This document shows positions 34,181-43,337 of a stretch of 64,000 bases of DNA, one piece after another. Position numbers and translations under genes: made by a program. Position 1 is the stretch's first letter. Every line of letters begins with the position of its first letter. Location of the stretch: the NCBI RefSeq assembly GCF_030123505.1, contig NZ_CP126115.1, forward strand, positions 461,501-525,500. The letters are read 5' to 3'. A model generated the notes under the pieces. That model was not told where the DNA came from and did no database searches. It worked only from the letters and a program-made list of their open reading frames with translations. This DNA is from Neobacillus sp. YX16. Its GTDB lineage: Bacteria > Bacillota > Bacilli > Bacillales > Cytobacillaceae.

Positions 34181-37100
34181 TTAGTCTTCTACAATATCTT
34201 TACGATTTTTCTTGAATATCTTAGATAATACTTCATAAACAATTGGGACAATAATTAGTGTTAATAACGTTGAACTTGCTAAACCGCCGATTACGGTAAT
34301 ACCTAGACCCTTCGAGATTAAACCACCGCCGCCAGAGCCAATGGCTAATGGAATTAATGCTCCAATTGTTGCAATAGCTGTCATAAGGATTGGTCGCAGA
34401 CGAGTTGCTCCAGCTTCTAATACAGCTTCACGCATCGTCAGACCATCACGTTCCATATGAATAATCCGGTCTACGAGTACAATCGCATTCGTAACAACGA
34501 TACCGATTAACATCAACAGACCCATCATGACAGATACGGAAATGGTTTCACCTGCAATTAATAAACCAACAAATGAACCAATCACTGCAAATGGTAATGA
34601 GAATAAAATGGCAAACGGTGCGACACCTTCGCGGAAGGTTACAACTAGGATAAAGTAAACAATCGCAATCGCCGCGAGCATGGCCATACCAAGCTGTGTA
34701 AATGTTTCCGTCATATCTGCCTGAACTCCGGCAACGCCAATGGTAACACCTTTCGGTAAATCTAATTTATCAATTTCTTTGTCTACCTCAGCAGTAGCTT
34801 TAGAAATATCCTCATCAAGGATGGTTCCTGAAACCGTTGCATAGTATTCACCTTTGCTGCGTGCAAGGGTATTTAATGTTGTACCTTTTTCAACTGTTAC
34901 CAGTTCTGAAAGCGGCATTGTCGTACCCAGTGCTGTTGGTACTTGTGTTGCTAGAATATCGTCAATAGATTTTGGCTGAGCAGCTTGTTCCTGCTGAACG
35001 ATAACTTCTAATACATTACCGTCCTTTTCAACCGTTGTTAATACATCTTGAGTTTTTGTTGGGTTTAACATCATGACGATTTGACCCGTTGTTAAACCAT
35101 ACTGAAGTAATTCATCTTGTTCTACTTTGAATGTATACTCAACGTATGCTTCCTCAGCACTTGAAGAAACATCTTCTAGGCGGTCATTTTTACTCAGAAC
35201 GCCTTCTACCATTTTTACAGCTTCATTTAGTTTATCTAAATCTTCACTGTAAAAAGTGTAGCTAACTTCATTAGTTGACATCGACATAGCAGCAAAGTTT
35301 TGACTCTTCCATTCGCCGGATTGTCCTATGTTAAACACATATTCTTCAATTTCTTCACGGACTTCAGGGAAGTTATCCATTTCTGGGTCAAAGATTAAGT
35401 ACATTAACGCACCATCTCCGCCGCCGCCCATCATCGCGGCCATTGGATCTCCACTTTCGGTTACAGATATCTGAACGATGTCGATATCCTCACGTTTTAG
35501 CATTTCTTCTTCTACTGCTTCAACGTTTGCTAATGTTTCATCCTCTAGCTCGCCAGCTTTTGGTGTGTACGTTAAGTACATAACCTTTTCTTCTTCACTG
35601 CCCATAAAGCTAAAACCGATTAATGGTGTTAACGCCAAACTGCCTGCTAGCAAAACAATCGCAGTAACGGAGGTAATTACCTTATGGTTAAGTGTCCATC
35701 TAAGAATGCCTTTGTACCAGTTAGCCAATTTGCCGGCCTCTTTATGGCTGCTTTCTGTTTTTTCGCTATATAACTTTTTCTTAAATAAGAAGTGTGACAA
35801 CGCAGGAACGATTGTAATCGCAACAATTAATGAAGCACCAAGAGCAAAGGTCATGGTTAATGCGAACGGCGTGAATAGCTCACCGACCATACCGCCAACA
35901 AAGATAAGAGGTGCAAATACTGCAACAGTTACTAATGTTGATGACAGGATTGGTTTGAACATTTCGATTGTCGCTTCACGGACAAGCGCACGACCTGATA
36001 ATTTTTCTTCTTTTAAATGAAGACGTCGATATATATTTTCAACTACAACGATTGAGTCATCGATTACACGGCCGATGGCAACCGTAACGGCACCGAGCGT
36101 CATAATATTGAGAGTAATCTCCATCCAGTTAAGAAGCAGGAATGCCATAAAAATAGAAACTGGAATCGACACAATGGAAATAATAGTTGATTTAATATCA
36201 CGTAGGAATAAAAGGATAATTAAAACGGCAATTAAACCACCAAATAGTGCTTTTTCAACCATCGTTTTAACCGATTCTTCGATTGGTGCACCTTGGTCGA
36301 GTGATACATCGATGACAAGACCATCAATTTTTTCCTTTTGTTCCTCGATTAAGTCCTTCACACTGTTTACAACATCTACAGTGTTTGCTTCTTGACCTTT
36401 TACAATTTGAATGGCAATTGCATTTTCACCATTCGTACGCGAAATCGATTGTACTTTACCAATTACTTCAATTGCAGCAATGTCGCTAAGCTTCACAAAT
36501 GGTGAAGGTTGTGTTGTTGAAGGTGTTACAGGAATAAGCATTTCCTTTAATTCATCAGCGGTCATGAACTTTCCATCTATTGCTACAGCTTGTTCGCCTT
36601 CTTCAAATTCGTAAAGACCTAATGAAACCGCTAGGTCACTTGCTTGTATCATTTGTTTGACAGTATCTTCTTTTAAGCCATATTGAGCCATTTTTGCTTC
36701 GTCATACGTAAGCTGAACTTCTTCAATATGTTGACCTGTAATGGTTGCAGAGGCAACACCATCAATTTTCTCGATTTTTGGAAGAATGATATCCTCAACG
36801 GTTGACGTCAATTCAACTATGTCCTCTGTTGTACTGCTTATACTAAGTGCGACAACCGGCATCATATTCATGCTAATAGCAGTAATAATTGGTTCCTGTG
36901 CATTTTCTGGCAGCTTCACGGCCTCTAAAGCAGATTTTAATGCACGGTTCGCTTCATCCATATCTTCACCGTATTCATATTCCACCTGCATACTAGCCAT
37001 GTTAGCATTTGAATTGGAATAAACGGATTTTACACCTTTTAAATTTTCTATCGCTTTTTCTAAAGGTTTGGAGACATCTTCCATTACTTGTTCTGGAGTT

Positions 37101-37264
37101 GCCCCAGGATATACATCCATTACCATTAAGTATGGAATTGAAATATCTGGTATTGTCTCCATATTCATTTTTGTACCTGAATAAATACCAGATACCGTAA
37201 TAATGATTGTAAGTAACCATACTGCTAGTTTGTTTCCTAGAACAAAGTTGACTAAACCTTTCAC
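34181..37264 (-). CDS. swrC: RND-family efflux transporter (SwrC/YerP-like)
   Basis: 1027-residue HAE1-type RND pump with 12 helices in the classic 1+5 / 1+5 arrangement and two large extracellular domains. The start resembles AcrB-type proteins (KLAVWLLTIIITVSGIYSGTKMNMETIPDISIPYLMVMDVYPGATPEQVMEDV, in pieces); the proton-relay helix has VAIGRVIDDSIVVVENIYR. GTG start (complement at 37264) after a GGTAGGTGGAAG binding site. The divergent TetR gene mirrors yerO-yerP (swrC) of B. subtilis, where the pump gives surfactin resistance. The symbol rests on that synteny and is less sure than the family. Confidence 0.88.
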   Translation of the reverse strand: MKGLVNFVLGNKLAVWLLTIIITVSGIYSGTKMNMETIPDISIPYLMVMDVYPGATPEQVMEDVSKPLEKAIENLKGVKSVYSNSNANMASMQVEYEYGEDMDEANRALKSALEAVKLPENAQEPIITAISMNMMPVVALSISSTTEDIVELTSTVEDIILPKIEKIDGVASATITGQHIEEVQLTYDEAKMAQYGLKEDTVKQMIQASDLAVSLGLYEFEEGEQAVAIDGKFMTADELKEMLIPVTPSTTQPSPFVKLSDIAAIEVIGKVQSISRTNGENAIAIQIVKGQEANTVDVVNSVKDLIEEQKEKIDGLVIDVSLDQGAPIEESVKTMVEKALFGGLIAVLIILLFLRDIKSTIISIVSIPVSIFMAFLLLNWMEITLNIMTLGAVTVAIGRVIDDSIVVVENIYRRLHLKEEKLSGRALVREATIEMFKPILSSTLVTVAVFAPLIFVGGMVGELFTPFALTMTFALGASLIVAITIVPALSHFLFKKKLYSEKTESSHKEAGKLANWYKGILRWTLNHKVITSVTAIVLLAGSLALTPLIGFSFMGSEEEKVMYLTYTPKAGELEDETLANVEAVEEEMLKREDIDIVQISVTESGDPMAAMMGGGGDGALMYLIFDPEMDNFPEVREEIEEYVFNIGQSGEWKSQNFAAMSMSTNEVSYTFYSEDLDKLNEAVKMVEGVLSKNDRLEDVSSSAEEAYVEYTFKVEQDELLQYGLTTGQIVMMLNPTKTQDVLTTVEKDGNVLEVIVQQEQAAQPKSIDDILATQVPTALGTTMPLSELVTVEKGTTLNTLARSKGEYYATVSGTILDEDISKATAEVDKEIDKLDLPKGVTIGVAGVQADMTETFTQLGMAMLAAIAIVYFILVVTFREGVAPFAILFSLPFAVIGSFVGLLIAGETISVSVMMGLLMLIGIVVTNAIVLVDRIIHMERDGLTMREAVLEAGATRLRPILMTAIATIGALIPLAIGSGGGGLISKGLGITVIGGLASSTLLTLIIVPIVYEVLSKIFKKNRKDIVED

Positions 37265-37313
37265 ACTTCCACCTACCCTTAATTGACTTATCTAACCCAT
37301 TTACTTATAATAC

Positions 37314-37327
37314 TGACTAACCGGTCA
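37314..37327. promoter_or_regulatory. Putative TetR-family operator between the RND pump and its regulator
   Basis: TGACTAACCGGTCA is a 14-bp imperfect palindrome (outer TGAC/GTCA, ACCGGT core) midway in the 100-bp divergent intergenic region, the expected place for the regulator to repress both genes. Confidence 0.55.
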
Positions 37328-37364
37328 TCTGTCAATGATTGAACCTAGGAGTGAAGAATAAACG

Positions 37365-38198
37365 ATGAAAAAACAATTGATTATGGAAAAGGCAATAGAA
37401 CTCTTTGCTAAACAGGGTTTTGAAGCTACATCTGTCCAACAAATAACAGAACATTGCGGTATTTCTAAAGGTGCTTTTTATCTATCTTTCAAGTCAAAAG
37501 ATGAATTAATTATCGAGATAATCGATCACTTTATGATTCAATTCACCTCTGAAATTGACTATCTAGTCAGAAGTGCAAGAGATGAAGAAAATCTTCTATA
37601 TAATTTTTATTATGCGATATTCAACTCATTTCAAAAGCATTCTGATTTTGGAAAAATATTAATCAAGGAGCAGTCTCGTTCTTTTAATGAGGATTTCATC
37701 GTGAAAATGCGTTACTACGACAGATTAATGGATAAAACGATTCTTTCGATGGTAGAGCGTTTGTATGAGGATGATAAAGTAAGAGAGATAAAATATGACT
37801 TAGTATTTTGTATCAAAGGCTTTATGAGTATGTATTCTCAGCTATTTTTGTTTTATAATGTACCATTAGATTTGGATTTGTTATCAACATCATTGGTGGA
37901 AAAAACAAATCTGCTTGCTAGAAACTCCACACTTCCTTTTATTTCAAAAGGGCTAATCGAGGTGTTTGAAGAGCCGCCATTAGAAGATTTAACAAAAGAA
38001 CAGATTCTATTACTAATGGATCAAGAAATAAAAGAAATGGAAGAGTCAGTAGAAAAGGAATCTTTAGTACTGTTAAAACAGCAGTTGCATGAACCAACAT
38101 TTGGCCGAGCAATTATTAAGGGATTACTAGAAAATATTCGAAATCATCCCCAAACCAAATGGATTTCTTATTTACTGGGTAGTTTTTTTAATATGTAG
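37365..38198 (+). CDS. TetR/AcrR-family regulator (YerO-like)
   Basis: 277-residue regulator. The N-terminal HTH reads AIELFAKQGFEATSVQQITEHCGISKGAFYLSFKSKDELI, typical of TetR. The ligand domain is longer than usual, as in YerO (about 290). It is divergent from the RND pump, with a palindrome between them, so it probably represses the pump and is released by a pump substrate. Its stop codon is the first base pair of contact with the downstream GC-rich repeat (TAG at 38196-38198). Confidence 0.9.
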   Translation: MKKQLIMEKAIELFAKQGFEATSVQQITEHCGISKGAFYLSFKSKDELIIEIIDHFMIQFTSEIDYLVRSARDEENLLYNFYYAIFNSFQKHSDFGKILIKEQSRSFNEDFIVKMRYYDRLMDKTILSMVERLYEDDKVREIKYDLVFCIKGFMSMYSQLFLFYNVPLDLDLLSTSLVEKTNLLARNSTLPFISKGLIEVFEEPPLEDLTKEQILLLMDQEIKEMEESVEKESLVLLKQQLHEPTFGRAIIKGLLENIRNHPQTKWISYLLGSFFNM

Positions 38199-38437
38199 GC
38201 TGTGTTAAAGGATACTGTTGATTTAAGAACCTGTTGATTTGTGCGGAAGGCGCGAGACTCCTGCAGGAGGACGGGACAGGGGAGACCCCGCAGGCGCTTT
38301 AGCGCCGAGGAGGCTTCCCGAACCGCCTGCGGAAAGCGAAGCGCCTCGGACAGGCAGAGATCGCCTGTCCCTGCGGTGATTATTCGATGAAGCATTCCTT
38401 AATGGTGCACAAATCAACAGCCTACTTTAACACAGCC
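38198..38437 (+). repeat. GC-rich intergenic repeat element, copy 1, with terminal inverted repeats
   Basis: Ends are GGCTGTGTTAAA (38198-38209) and TTTAACACAGCC (38426-38437), a perfect 12-bp inverted repeat; inside them GTTGATTTGTGC is matched by GCACAAATCAAC. The core is much richer in GC than its surroundings and highly palindromic (GGCGCTTTAGCGCC, CCTGCAGG). A second copy lies inverted at 50551-50795. Apparent reading frames inside it are artefacts. Such repeats are, from memory, frequent in Bacillus and relatives. Confidence 0.85.
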
Positions 38438-38465
38438 AATTTGTAGACTTAAAGGTGGGCTAACG

Positions 38466-38735
38466 GTGTTTATTTTAACAGAGGCTGCAAAAGCAGAAAT
38501 ACAAAACCGCATGGAATTATCAGATTCTGCTAAGTTTATCCGATTACAAATGCGTAAAAGTTGTTTCATGAAAGTGAAATTGACATTGGAGAATTCAATT
38601 CAGGAAAATGATAGCGAGATAATAAAAGATGACCTGCATTTCATCATTGACAAAGGTGAACGTCATTATTTTCGTGATAAAAAACTGGATTTTATACCGG
38701 ATCAAACAGGTTTTAAACAGTTTGAAGTAATTTAA
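38466..38735 (+). CDS. Small HesB/IscA-like protein without the usual cysteines
   Basis: 89 residues. The opening FILTEAAKAEIQNRM and overall beta-rich pattern resemble HesB/IscA-type Fe-S biogenesis domain proteins, but only one cysteine (KSCF, about residue 37) is present and the C-terminal CxC is missing. GTG start with AAAGGTGGG upstream. It stands alone between the GC-rich repeat and its own terminator. The family call is tentative; if correct it is a non-canonical member unlikely to carry a cluster in the usual way. Confidence 0.65.
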   Translation: MFILTEAAKAEIQNRMELSDSAKFIRLQMRKSCFMKVKLTLENSIQENDSEIIKDDLHFIIDKGERHYFRDKKLDFIPDQTGFKQFEVI

Positions 38736-38741
38736 TATCCT

Positions 38742-38778
38742 AAAAAGAGCTCATTCAAAAAAAGATGAGCTCTTTTTA
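38742..38778 (+). terminator. Rho-independent terminator
   Basis: AAAAAGAGCTCAT (38742-38754) pairs with ATGAGCTCTTTTT (38765-38777) around a loop of about 10 bases. Confidence 0.9.
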
Positions 38779-38829
38779 TTTTGCAATAGAAATGCAGCTT
38801 ACTTTGTAAGAATATTGAATTCAATTTTA

Positions 38830-38893
38830 TTGACATACTAGTAGTTGCAAGGTAGTATAAATACATCGATTAGATATTTACGAACGCCGTTCG
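38830..38893 (+). promoter_or_regulatory. Promoter and putative IclR operator
   Basis: TTGACA (38830-38835) and TAGTAT (38853-38858), 17 bp apart, form a good sigma-A promoter. Just downstream lies the perfect palindrome CGAACGCCGTTCG (38881-38893), well placed for autoregulation by the IclR protein encoded next. Confidence 0.6.
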
Positions 38894-38920
38894 ACAATGG
38901 CGAATGAAAGAAGGAAGATG

Positions 38921-39694
38921 ATGTCTGAACGTTTAATTCAATCGATTGAAAGGGCAGCGGATGTCCTTGAATTGTTTTTGACCACCAGTCCAGAACTAAG
39001 TGTTAAAGAGATAAGTGAAAAACTTCAATTATCAAAAAGCACCGTTCATGGAATTATTAAGACTTTGGAACATAGAGGTTATTTGCAGCAGAATCCAGAG
39101 GATTTGAAGTATAGGTTGGGGATTAAACTTTTCACACTAGGTAACTTTGTTGGTAAACATCTCGATATTGGTAACATAGCAAGACCAATAATTAGTGATT
39201 TAGCAAATGAATTAAATGAAACCGTTCACTTAGTTACATTACAGCGCGATGAAGTTGTTTATATTGAAAAGGTAGAAGGTCCAAGAGCTCTTACTATTTA
39301 CTCTCATATTGGAAAAAGAGCACCCGTTCATTGTACAGGTGTGGGGAAGGCAATACTTGCTCATCTGAGTGAAAAAGACGTGGATAGGCTGTTATCAGAA
39401 GCAAGTTTAGAAGCATTTACAGAGTACACGCTGACAGATGTTCATGAAATAAAAAAACATTTAGTTTCTGTTCGTGAGACTGGGTATGCTGTCGATGATG
39501 AAGAGATCGAGTTAGGGCTGAAATGTATCGCCGCACCGATATTCAATCATAAAGGAAATGTAATCGCTTCAATTAGCTGTGCCGCTCCTAAAATGAGACT
39601 GGATGAAGAAATGCTTCCTAAAGTAATAGCGGGGATTAAGAGGGCTGCATCTGAGATTTCAAGATCGTTAGGTTATAAAGGTAATGTCTTTTAA
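38921..39694 (+). CDS. IclR-family transcriptional regulator
   Basis: 257-residue regulator: N-terminal winged HTH (LSVKEISEKLQLSKSTVHGIIKTLEHRGYL) and a C-terminal effector domain (GKRAPVHCTGVGKAILAHL, TGYAVDDEEIELGLKCIAAPIFNHKGNVIASIS). The ATG at 38921 has AAGGA 5 bp upstream; ATG 38918 and ATG 38897 are in-frame alternatives. It is 60 bp upstream of the acylating acetaldehyde dehydrogenase/aldolase genes and probably controls them. The effector is unknown. Confidence 0.92.
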   Translation: MSERLIQSIERAADVLELFLTTSPELSVKEISEKLQLSKSTVHGIIKTLEHRGYLQQNPEDLKYRLGIKLFTLGNFVGKHLDIGNIARPIISDLANELNETVHLVTLQRDEVVYIEKVEGPRALTIYSHIGKRAPVHCTGVGKAILAHLSEKDVDRLLSEASLEAFTEYTLTDVHEIKKHLVSVRETGYAVDDEEIELGLKCIAAPIFNHKGNVIASISCAAPKMRLDEEMLPKVIAGIKRAASEISRSLGYKGNVF

Positions 39695-39754
39695 AAAGAA
39701 GCTAGAGTAAGAAAAACATACAAAAATAAAGTGATTTCTAGGAGGAGAAGTATT

Positions 39755-40642
39755 TTGTCAAAAGTTAAAGTAGCTGTTCTTGGCTCAGGTAACATTGGTA
39801 CAGATTTAATGATTAAGCTTGGTCGTTCGCAAATTTTAGAATTGACTGCAGTAATTGGGATTGACCCACAATCTGACGGTTTACGCCGTGCTAGAGAAAT
39901 GGGGTATGCAGGGGTTTCTACAGGGATTGATGGATTTCTAGCTGATCCTGAATTAAAAGCGGATATCGTTTTTGATGCAACTTCTGCAAAAGCTCATCTT
40001 TATAATGCAAAAGTGTTAAAAGAAGCAGGTATTAAAGTAATAGATATGACACCAGCTGCTGTTGGTCCATATGTATGTGCGGCAGTTAATATTGACGAGC
40101 ATTTAGAAAAGGAAAATATCAATTTAATTACATGCGGCGGACAGGCTACAATTCCAATGGTCCATGCCGTAAACCGTGTAAGTCCAGTAGAGTATGCTGA
40201 AATCGTTGCGACCATTTCAAGTAAAAGTGCTGGCCCTGGAACTCGTGCTAATATCGATGAATTTACCGAAACAACTTCCCGTGCGATTGAAGTAGTCGGT
40301 GGAGCGAAAAAAGGGAAAGCAATTATGATATTAAACCCTGCTGAACCTCCAATTATGATGCGCGATACAGTGTATACCCTTGTAGAAGAAGGGAAAATGG
40401 ACGAAGAAGGTATTAGAAGATCCATTGCAGAAATGACAGAAGTCGTTCAATCCTATGTTCCAGGCTATCAGCTCCGTACGGAACCTATTTTCGAAGGTAA
40501 TAAAGTAACAATCTTTATTCAAGTAGAGGGTGCCGGTGATTACCTGCCAAAATACTCAGGAAACCTTGATATTATGACAGCTGCTGGTGTAAAGATTGCT
40601 GAAGAGTTTGCTAAAAACCTATTAAAGAAAGAAACAGTTTAA
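39755..40642 (+). CDS. mhpF: Acetaldehyde dehydrogenase (acetylating), DmpF/MhpF type
   Basis: About 295-residue enzyme converting acetaldehyde, NAD+ and CoA to acetyl-CoA. The Rossmann motif [12 protein letters not shown] starts the chain; the catalytic Cys is C127 in [33 protein letters not shown] is a family block. The TTG at 39755 is chosen with AGGAGGAGAAG upstream; an in-frame ATG at 39731 lies before that site. It partners the aldolase 22 bp downstream; in the known DmpFG complex acetaldehyde is channelled from aldolase to dehydrogenase. Confidence 0.95.
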   Translation: MSKVKVAVLGSGNIGTDLMIKLGRSQILELTAVIGIDPQSDGLRRAREMGYAGVSTGIDGFLADPELKADIVFDATSAKAHLYNAKVLKEAGIKVIDMTPAAVGPYVCAAVNIDEHLEKENINLITCGGQATIPMVHAVNRVSPVEYAEIVATISSKSAGPGTRANIDEFTETTSRAIEVVGGAKKGKAIMILNPAEPPIMMRDTVYTLVEEGKMDEEGIRRSIAEMTEVVQSYVPGYQLRTEPIFEGNKVTIFIQVEGAGDYLPKYSGNLDIMTAAGVKIAEEFAKNLLKKETV

Positions 40643-40664
40643 GCTGTAGAAAGGGGAAAATAAA

Positions 40665-41681
40665 ATGACAAACGAAAGAGATATTCTAATCACTGAGGTT
40701 GCCTTACGAGATGGAAGTCATGCAGTCTCTCATCAGTTTACAGTAGATCAAGTACTAAAAGTCGCAAAAGCATTGAATGATGCGAACGTTCCATATATCG
40801 AAGTCTCTCATGGTGATGGTTTAGCGGGATCTTCATTACAGTATGGACTTTCACACACAAATGAAATGGAATTAATTGAAGCAGCAGTTTCCGTTGCAGA
40901 TAAGTCGAAAATTGCTGTCCTCTTATTGCCAGGTATCGGTACGTTGCATGATTTGAAAGAAGCAGCTAATTTAGGAGCAAAGATGGCTCGTATTGCAACA
41001 CATGTAACAGAAGCGGACGTGGCTCCACAGCATATTGCTTATGCGAAAGAACTAGGTATGGAGACGGTTGGCTTTTTAATGATGAACCATATGGCTCCAG
41101 TTGAAAAACTAGTTGAACAAGCTAAATTGATGGAAAGCTATGGAGCAGATTCGGTCTACGTAGTAGACTCTGCAGGTTACTTGCTTCCAGGTCAAGTTCG
41201 CGAACGAATTCGTGCGCTTAAACAATCTGTAGGCATCAACATTGGTTTCCATGGTCATAACAACTTATCTCTTGCGATGGCAAATACACTTGTAGCAATT
41301 GAAGAAGGAGCTACTCGTATTGACGGAAGTGTTCGCTGCTTAGGAGCAGGTGCCGGTAATACACAAACAGAAGTATTAGTAGCCGTTTGTGAACGGATGG
41401 GAATTAAAACTGGAGTGGATTTATATAAAATGATGGATTTAGCTGAAGACATTATTGCACCACTTTTACCAGTGCCACAAGAAATTACAAAAGACAGCCT
41501 CACACTAGGGTATGCTGGTGTTTACTCAAGCTTTGCCCTGCACTCAAAACGTGCGGCTGAAAGATATGGCGTAGATTCTCGTGATATTTTAATTGAACTA
41601 GGCAAACGTAAAGTGGTTGGCGGTCAAGAGGATATGATCGTTGAAGTAGCAGCGGAAATTGCGAAAAACAAGAATCGCTAA
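40665..41681 (+). CDS. mhpE: 4-hydroxy-2-oxovalerate aldolase, DmpG/MhpE type
   Basis: 338-residue metal-dependent class II aldolase that splits 4-hydroxy-2-oxovalerate into pyruvate and acetaldehyde. It has the RDGSHAVSHQFT motif (substrate/metal site), HGHNNLSLAMAN with two metal-binding histidines, and the C-terminal DmpG domain (LLPVPQEITKDSLTLGYAGVYSSFALHSKRAAERYGVD, in pieces). Close spacing to mhpF marks an operon. No upstream meta-cleavage genes (dioxygenase, hydrolase, hydratase) occur here, so the source of its substrate is not evident. Confidence 0.95.
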   Translation: MTNERDILITEVALRDGSHAVSHQFTVDQVLKVAKALNDANVPYIEVSHGDGLAGSSLQYGLSHTNEMELIEAAVSVADKSKIAVLLLPGIGTLHDLKEAANLGAKMARIATHVTEADVAPQHIAYAKELGMETVGFLMMNHMAPVEKLVEQAKLMESYGADSVYVVDSAGYLLPGQVRERIRALKQSVGINIGFHGHNNLSLAMANTLVAIEEGATRIDGSVRCLGAGAGNTQTEVLVAVCERMGIKTGVDLYKMMDLAEDIIAPLLPVPQEITKDSLTLGYAGVYSSFALHSKRAAERYGVDSRDILIELGKRKVVGGQEDMIVEVAAEIAKNKNR

Positions 41682-41730
41682 TCATAAATAGATTAATAGA
41701 TTTAATGAGGGGCAAAAATACAATTAAAAG

Positions 41731-41772
41731 TTTAGTGAAGTGAGAACTCGATATCTTGCTTCACTAAAAAAT
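41731..41772 (+). terminator. Hairpin after the aldolase gene
   Basis: TTTAGTGAAG (about 41731-41740) pairs with CTTCACTAAA near 41759-41768 around an 18-base loop. It lacks a T run, so it is a weak terminator candidate or a processing/stability hairpin. Confidence 0.4.
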
Positions 41773-41781
41773 TGATATGTT

Positions 41782-41795
41782 TGGAAACGCTTTAG
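41782..41795 (+). promoter_or_regulatory. Candidate cre (CcpA) site upstream of the GntP permease
   Basis: TGGAAACGCTTTAG matches the catabolite-responsive element consensus (TGWAANCGNTNWCA) except at the third and thirteenth positions. It lies 62 bp before the permease start, a position that fits catabolite control. Confidence 0.4.
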
Positions 41796-41856
41796 GATTT
41801 ATTCAAGTAGTTCCTTCATGTAGAGTTATGCATCCCAGGGGTAGAGGAGAAATATC

Positions 41857-43266
41857 ATGGAATTAGTCATTATACTATTAGCACTCGGAATGTTGATGTT
41901 TATCGCATATCGAGGATTCACAGTTATCATTTTTGCACCTATTTGTGCGTTATTTGCTGTACTTTTAACCGAACCTGGATGGATTCTGCCTTTTTACTCG
42001 AATGTATTTATGGGGAAAATGGTTGAATACATACAGCTTTATTTTCCAATCTTCTTGTTAGGAGCCATTTTTGGTAAAGTAGTAGAAATGTCTGGACTTG
42101 CTAAAACAATCGCTTCTACTATTGTCCAAGTCGTTGGTCAAAAAAGGGGAATGTTAGCAATTGTTTTACTTGCCGCTATCTTAACTTATAGTGGAATTAG
42201 CTTAGTGGTGGTAGCATTCGCAGTCTATCCATTTGCTGCACATCTTTTCAGAGAATCAAATATTCCAAAGCGTTTAATTCCGGGTACAATTGCACTTGGT
42301 TCATTCACTTTTACAATGGATGCATTACCTGGTTCACCGCAAGTACAAAACGTAATTCCAACAAGCTTCTTTAAAACAGATCTTTACGCTGCACCTACGC
42401 TTGGGATTATCGGAGCCATTTTTATCTTCGTCCTTGGAATGTGGTATTTGAACTCTCGCCGTATTAAAGCAGAAAAAGCTGGGGAAGGCTATGACAGCTT
42501 CGGTACAATTAAGGAAGACAAAGAAGTTACAATTAATTTAGATGAACAAGAGAGTATCGGCCGTAAGATATTAGCTTTTGTTCCAGTTTTATTAGTAGCA
42601 GTTTTAAACAAAGTATTAACAACGATTATTCCACAATGGTATCCAAATGGTTTCGACTTCGAATCCATTGGAATGAGTTTTCCTAGCATTGAAACTTCAA
42701 AAGTTATTGGAATTTGGTCGGTTGAAATAGCTCTTTTAGTCGGTATTATCGCGACTATTCTTTATAATCGCAAACCTGTTATGATGAATTTCAAAGATGG
42801 AATGAAGGTCGGAGTAGCAGGTGCGCTTCTTGCTATTATGAACTCAGCAACAGAATATGGATTTGGAGCTGTTATTTCAAATTTACCTGGTTTTTCTATC
42901 GCAAGAGATGGGATTGCCAAAGTATTTGGTCATCCATTGCTAAATGGAGCTGTTACAACCAATATTCTTTCTGCTATCTCTGGTTCAGCGTCTGCCGGTA
43001 TTGCCATCACTCTTGGTATGATGTCAGAAAAATATATTGAACTAGCAAATCAATTTGATATTCCGCTCGAAGTAATGCACCGTGTCATCTCAATGGCTTC
43101 CGGTGGTATGGATACACTGCCGCATAACGGTGCGGTTATTACCTTATTAGCAATAACAGGGTTAACACATAAGCAGTCTTACCGTGATATTTTTGCTATC
43201 ACTATTATTAAAACCATCGCTGCTTTCTTCGTCATTGCTGTTTATCTGTTAACTGGCATCGTTTAA
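41857..43266 (+). CDS. GntP-family permease
   Basis: 469-residue transporter with 12 or more helices. Family features include YFPIFLLGAIFGKVVEMSGLAKTIA, GTIALGSFTFTMDALPGSPQVQNVIPTSFF, and MASGGMDTLPHNGAVITLLAITGLTHKQSYRD. GntP members carry gluconate and other small organic acids. Its position downstream of mhpF/mhpE, same strand, suggests uptake of a hydroxy- or oxo-acid that feeds the aldolase, but this is inference. Strong terminator after it. Confidence 0.9.
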   Translation: MELVIILLALGMLMFIAYRGFTVIIFAPICALFAVLLTEPGWILPFYSNVFMGKMVEYIQLYFPIFLLGAIFGKVVEMSGLAKTIASTIVQVVGQKRGMLAIVLLAAILTYSGISLVVVAFAVYPFAAHLFRESNIPKRLIPGTIALGSFTFTMDALPGSPQVQNVIPTSFFKTDLYAAPTLGIIGAIFIFVLGMWYLNSRRIKAEKAGEGYDSFGTIKEDKEVTINLDEQESIGRKILAFVPVLLVAVLNKVLTTIIPQWYPNGFDFESIGMSFPSIETSKVIGIWSVEIALLVGIIATILYNRKPVMMNFKDGMKVGVAGALLAIMNSATEYGFGAVISNLPGFSIARDGIAKVFGHPLLNGAVTTNILSAISGSASAGIAITLGMMSEKYIELANQFDIPLEVMHRVISMASGGMDTLPHNGAVITLLAITGLTHKQSYRDIFAITIIKTIAAFFVIAVYLLTGIV

Positions 43267-43289
43267 GCCAAAAAATAGTAAACGATCGT

Positions 43290-43337
43290 AAGCAAGTAGA
43301 CAAAGTCTAAAATGGACAAGTCTACTTGCTTTTTTTA
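43290..43337 (+). terminator. Terminator of the GntP permease gene
   Basis: AGCAAGTAGAC (43291-43301) pairs with GTCTACTTGCT (43320-43330), followed by seven T. It slightly overlaps the end of the convergent gerC gene. Confidence 0.9.

Noticed and set aside
35478-36020. 180-residue plus-strand reading frame inside the RND gene
   Set aside because: It is antisense to a well-supported pump gene, is Ser/Thr/Ile-rich low-complexity, and has no binding site.
38168-38417. Minus-strand frames of 64-75 residues in the GC-rich repeat
   Set aside because: They arise from the repeat's base composition; the second copy at 50.6 kb does not keep the same frames open over their length.
40000-40425. 141-residue minus-strand frame within the acetaldehyde dehydrogenase gene
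   Set aside because: Antisense shadow of a highly conserved enzyme.
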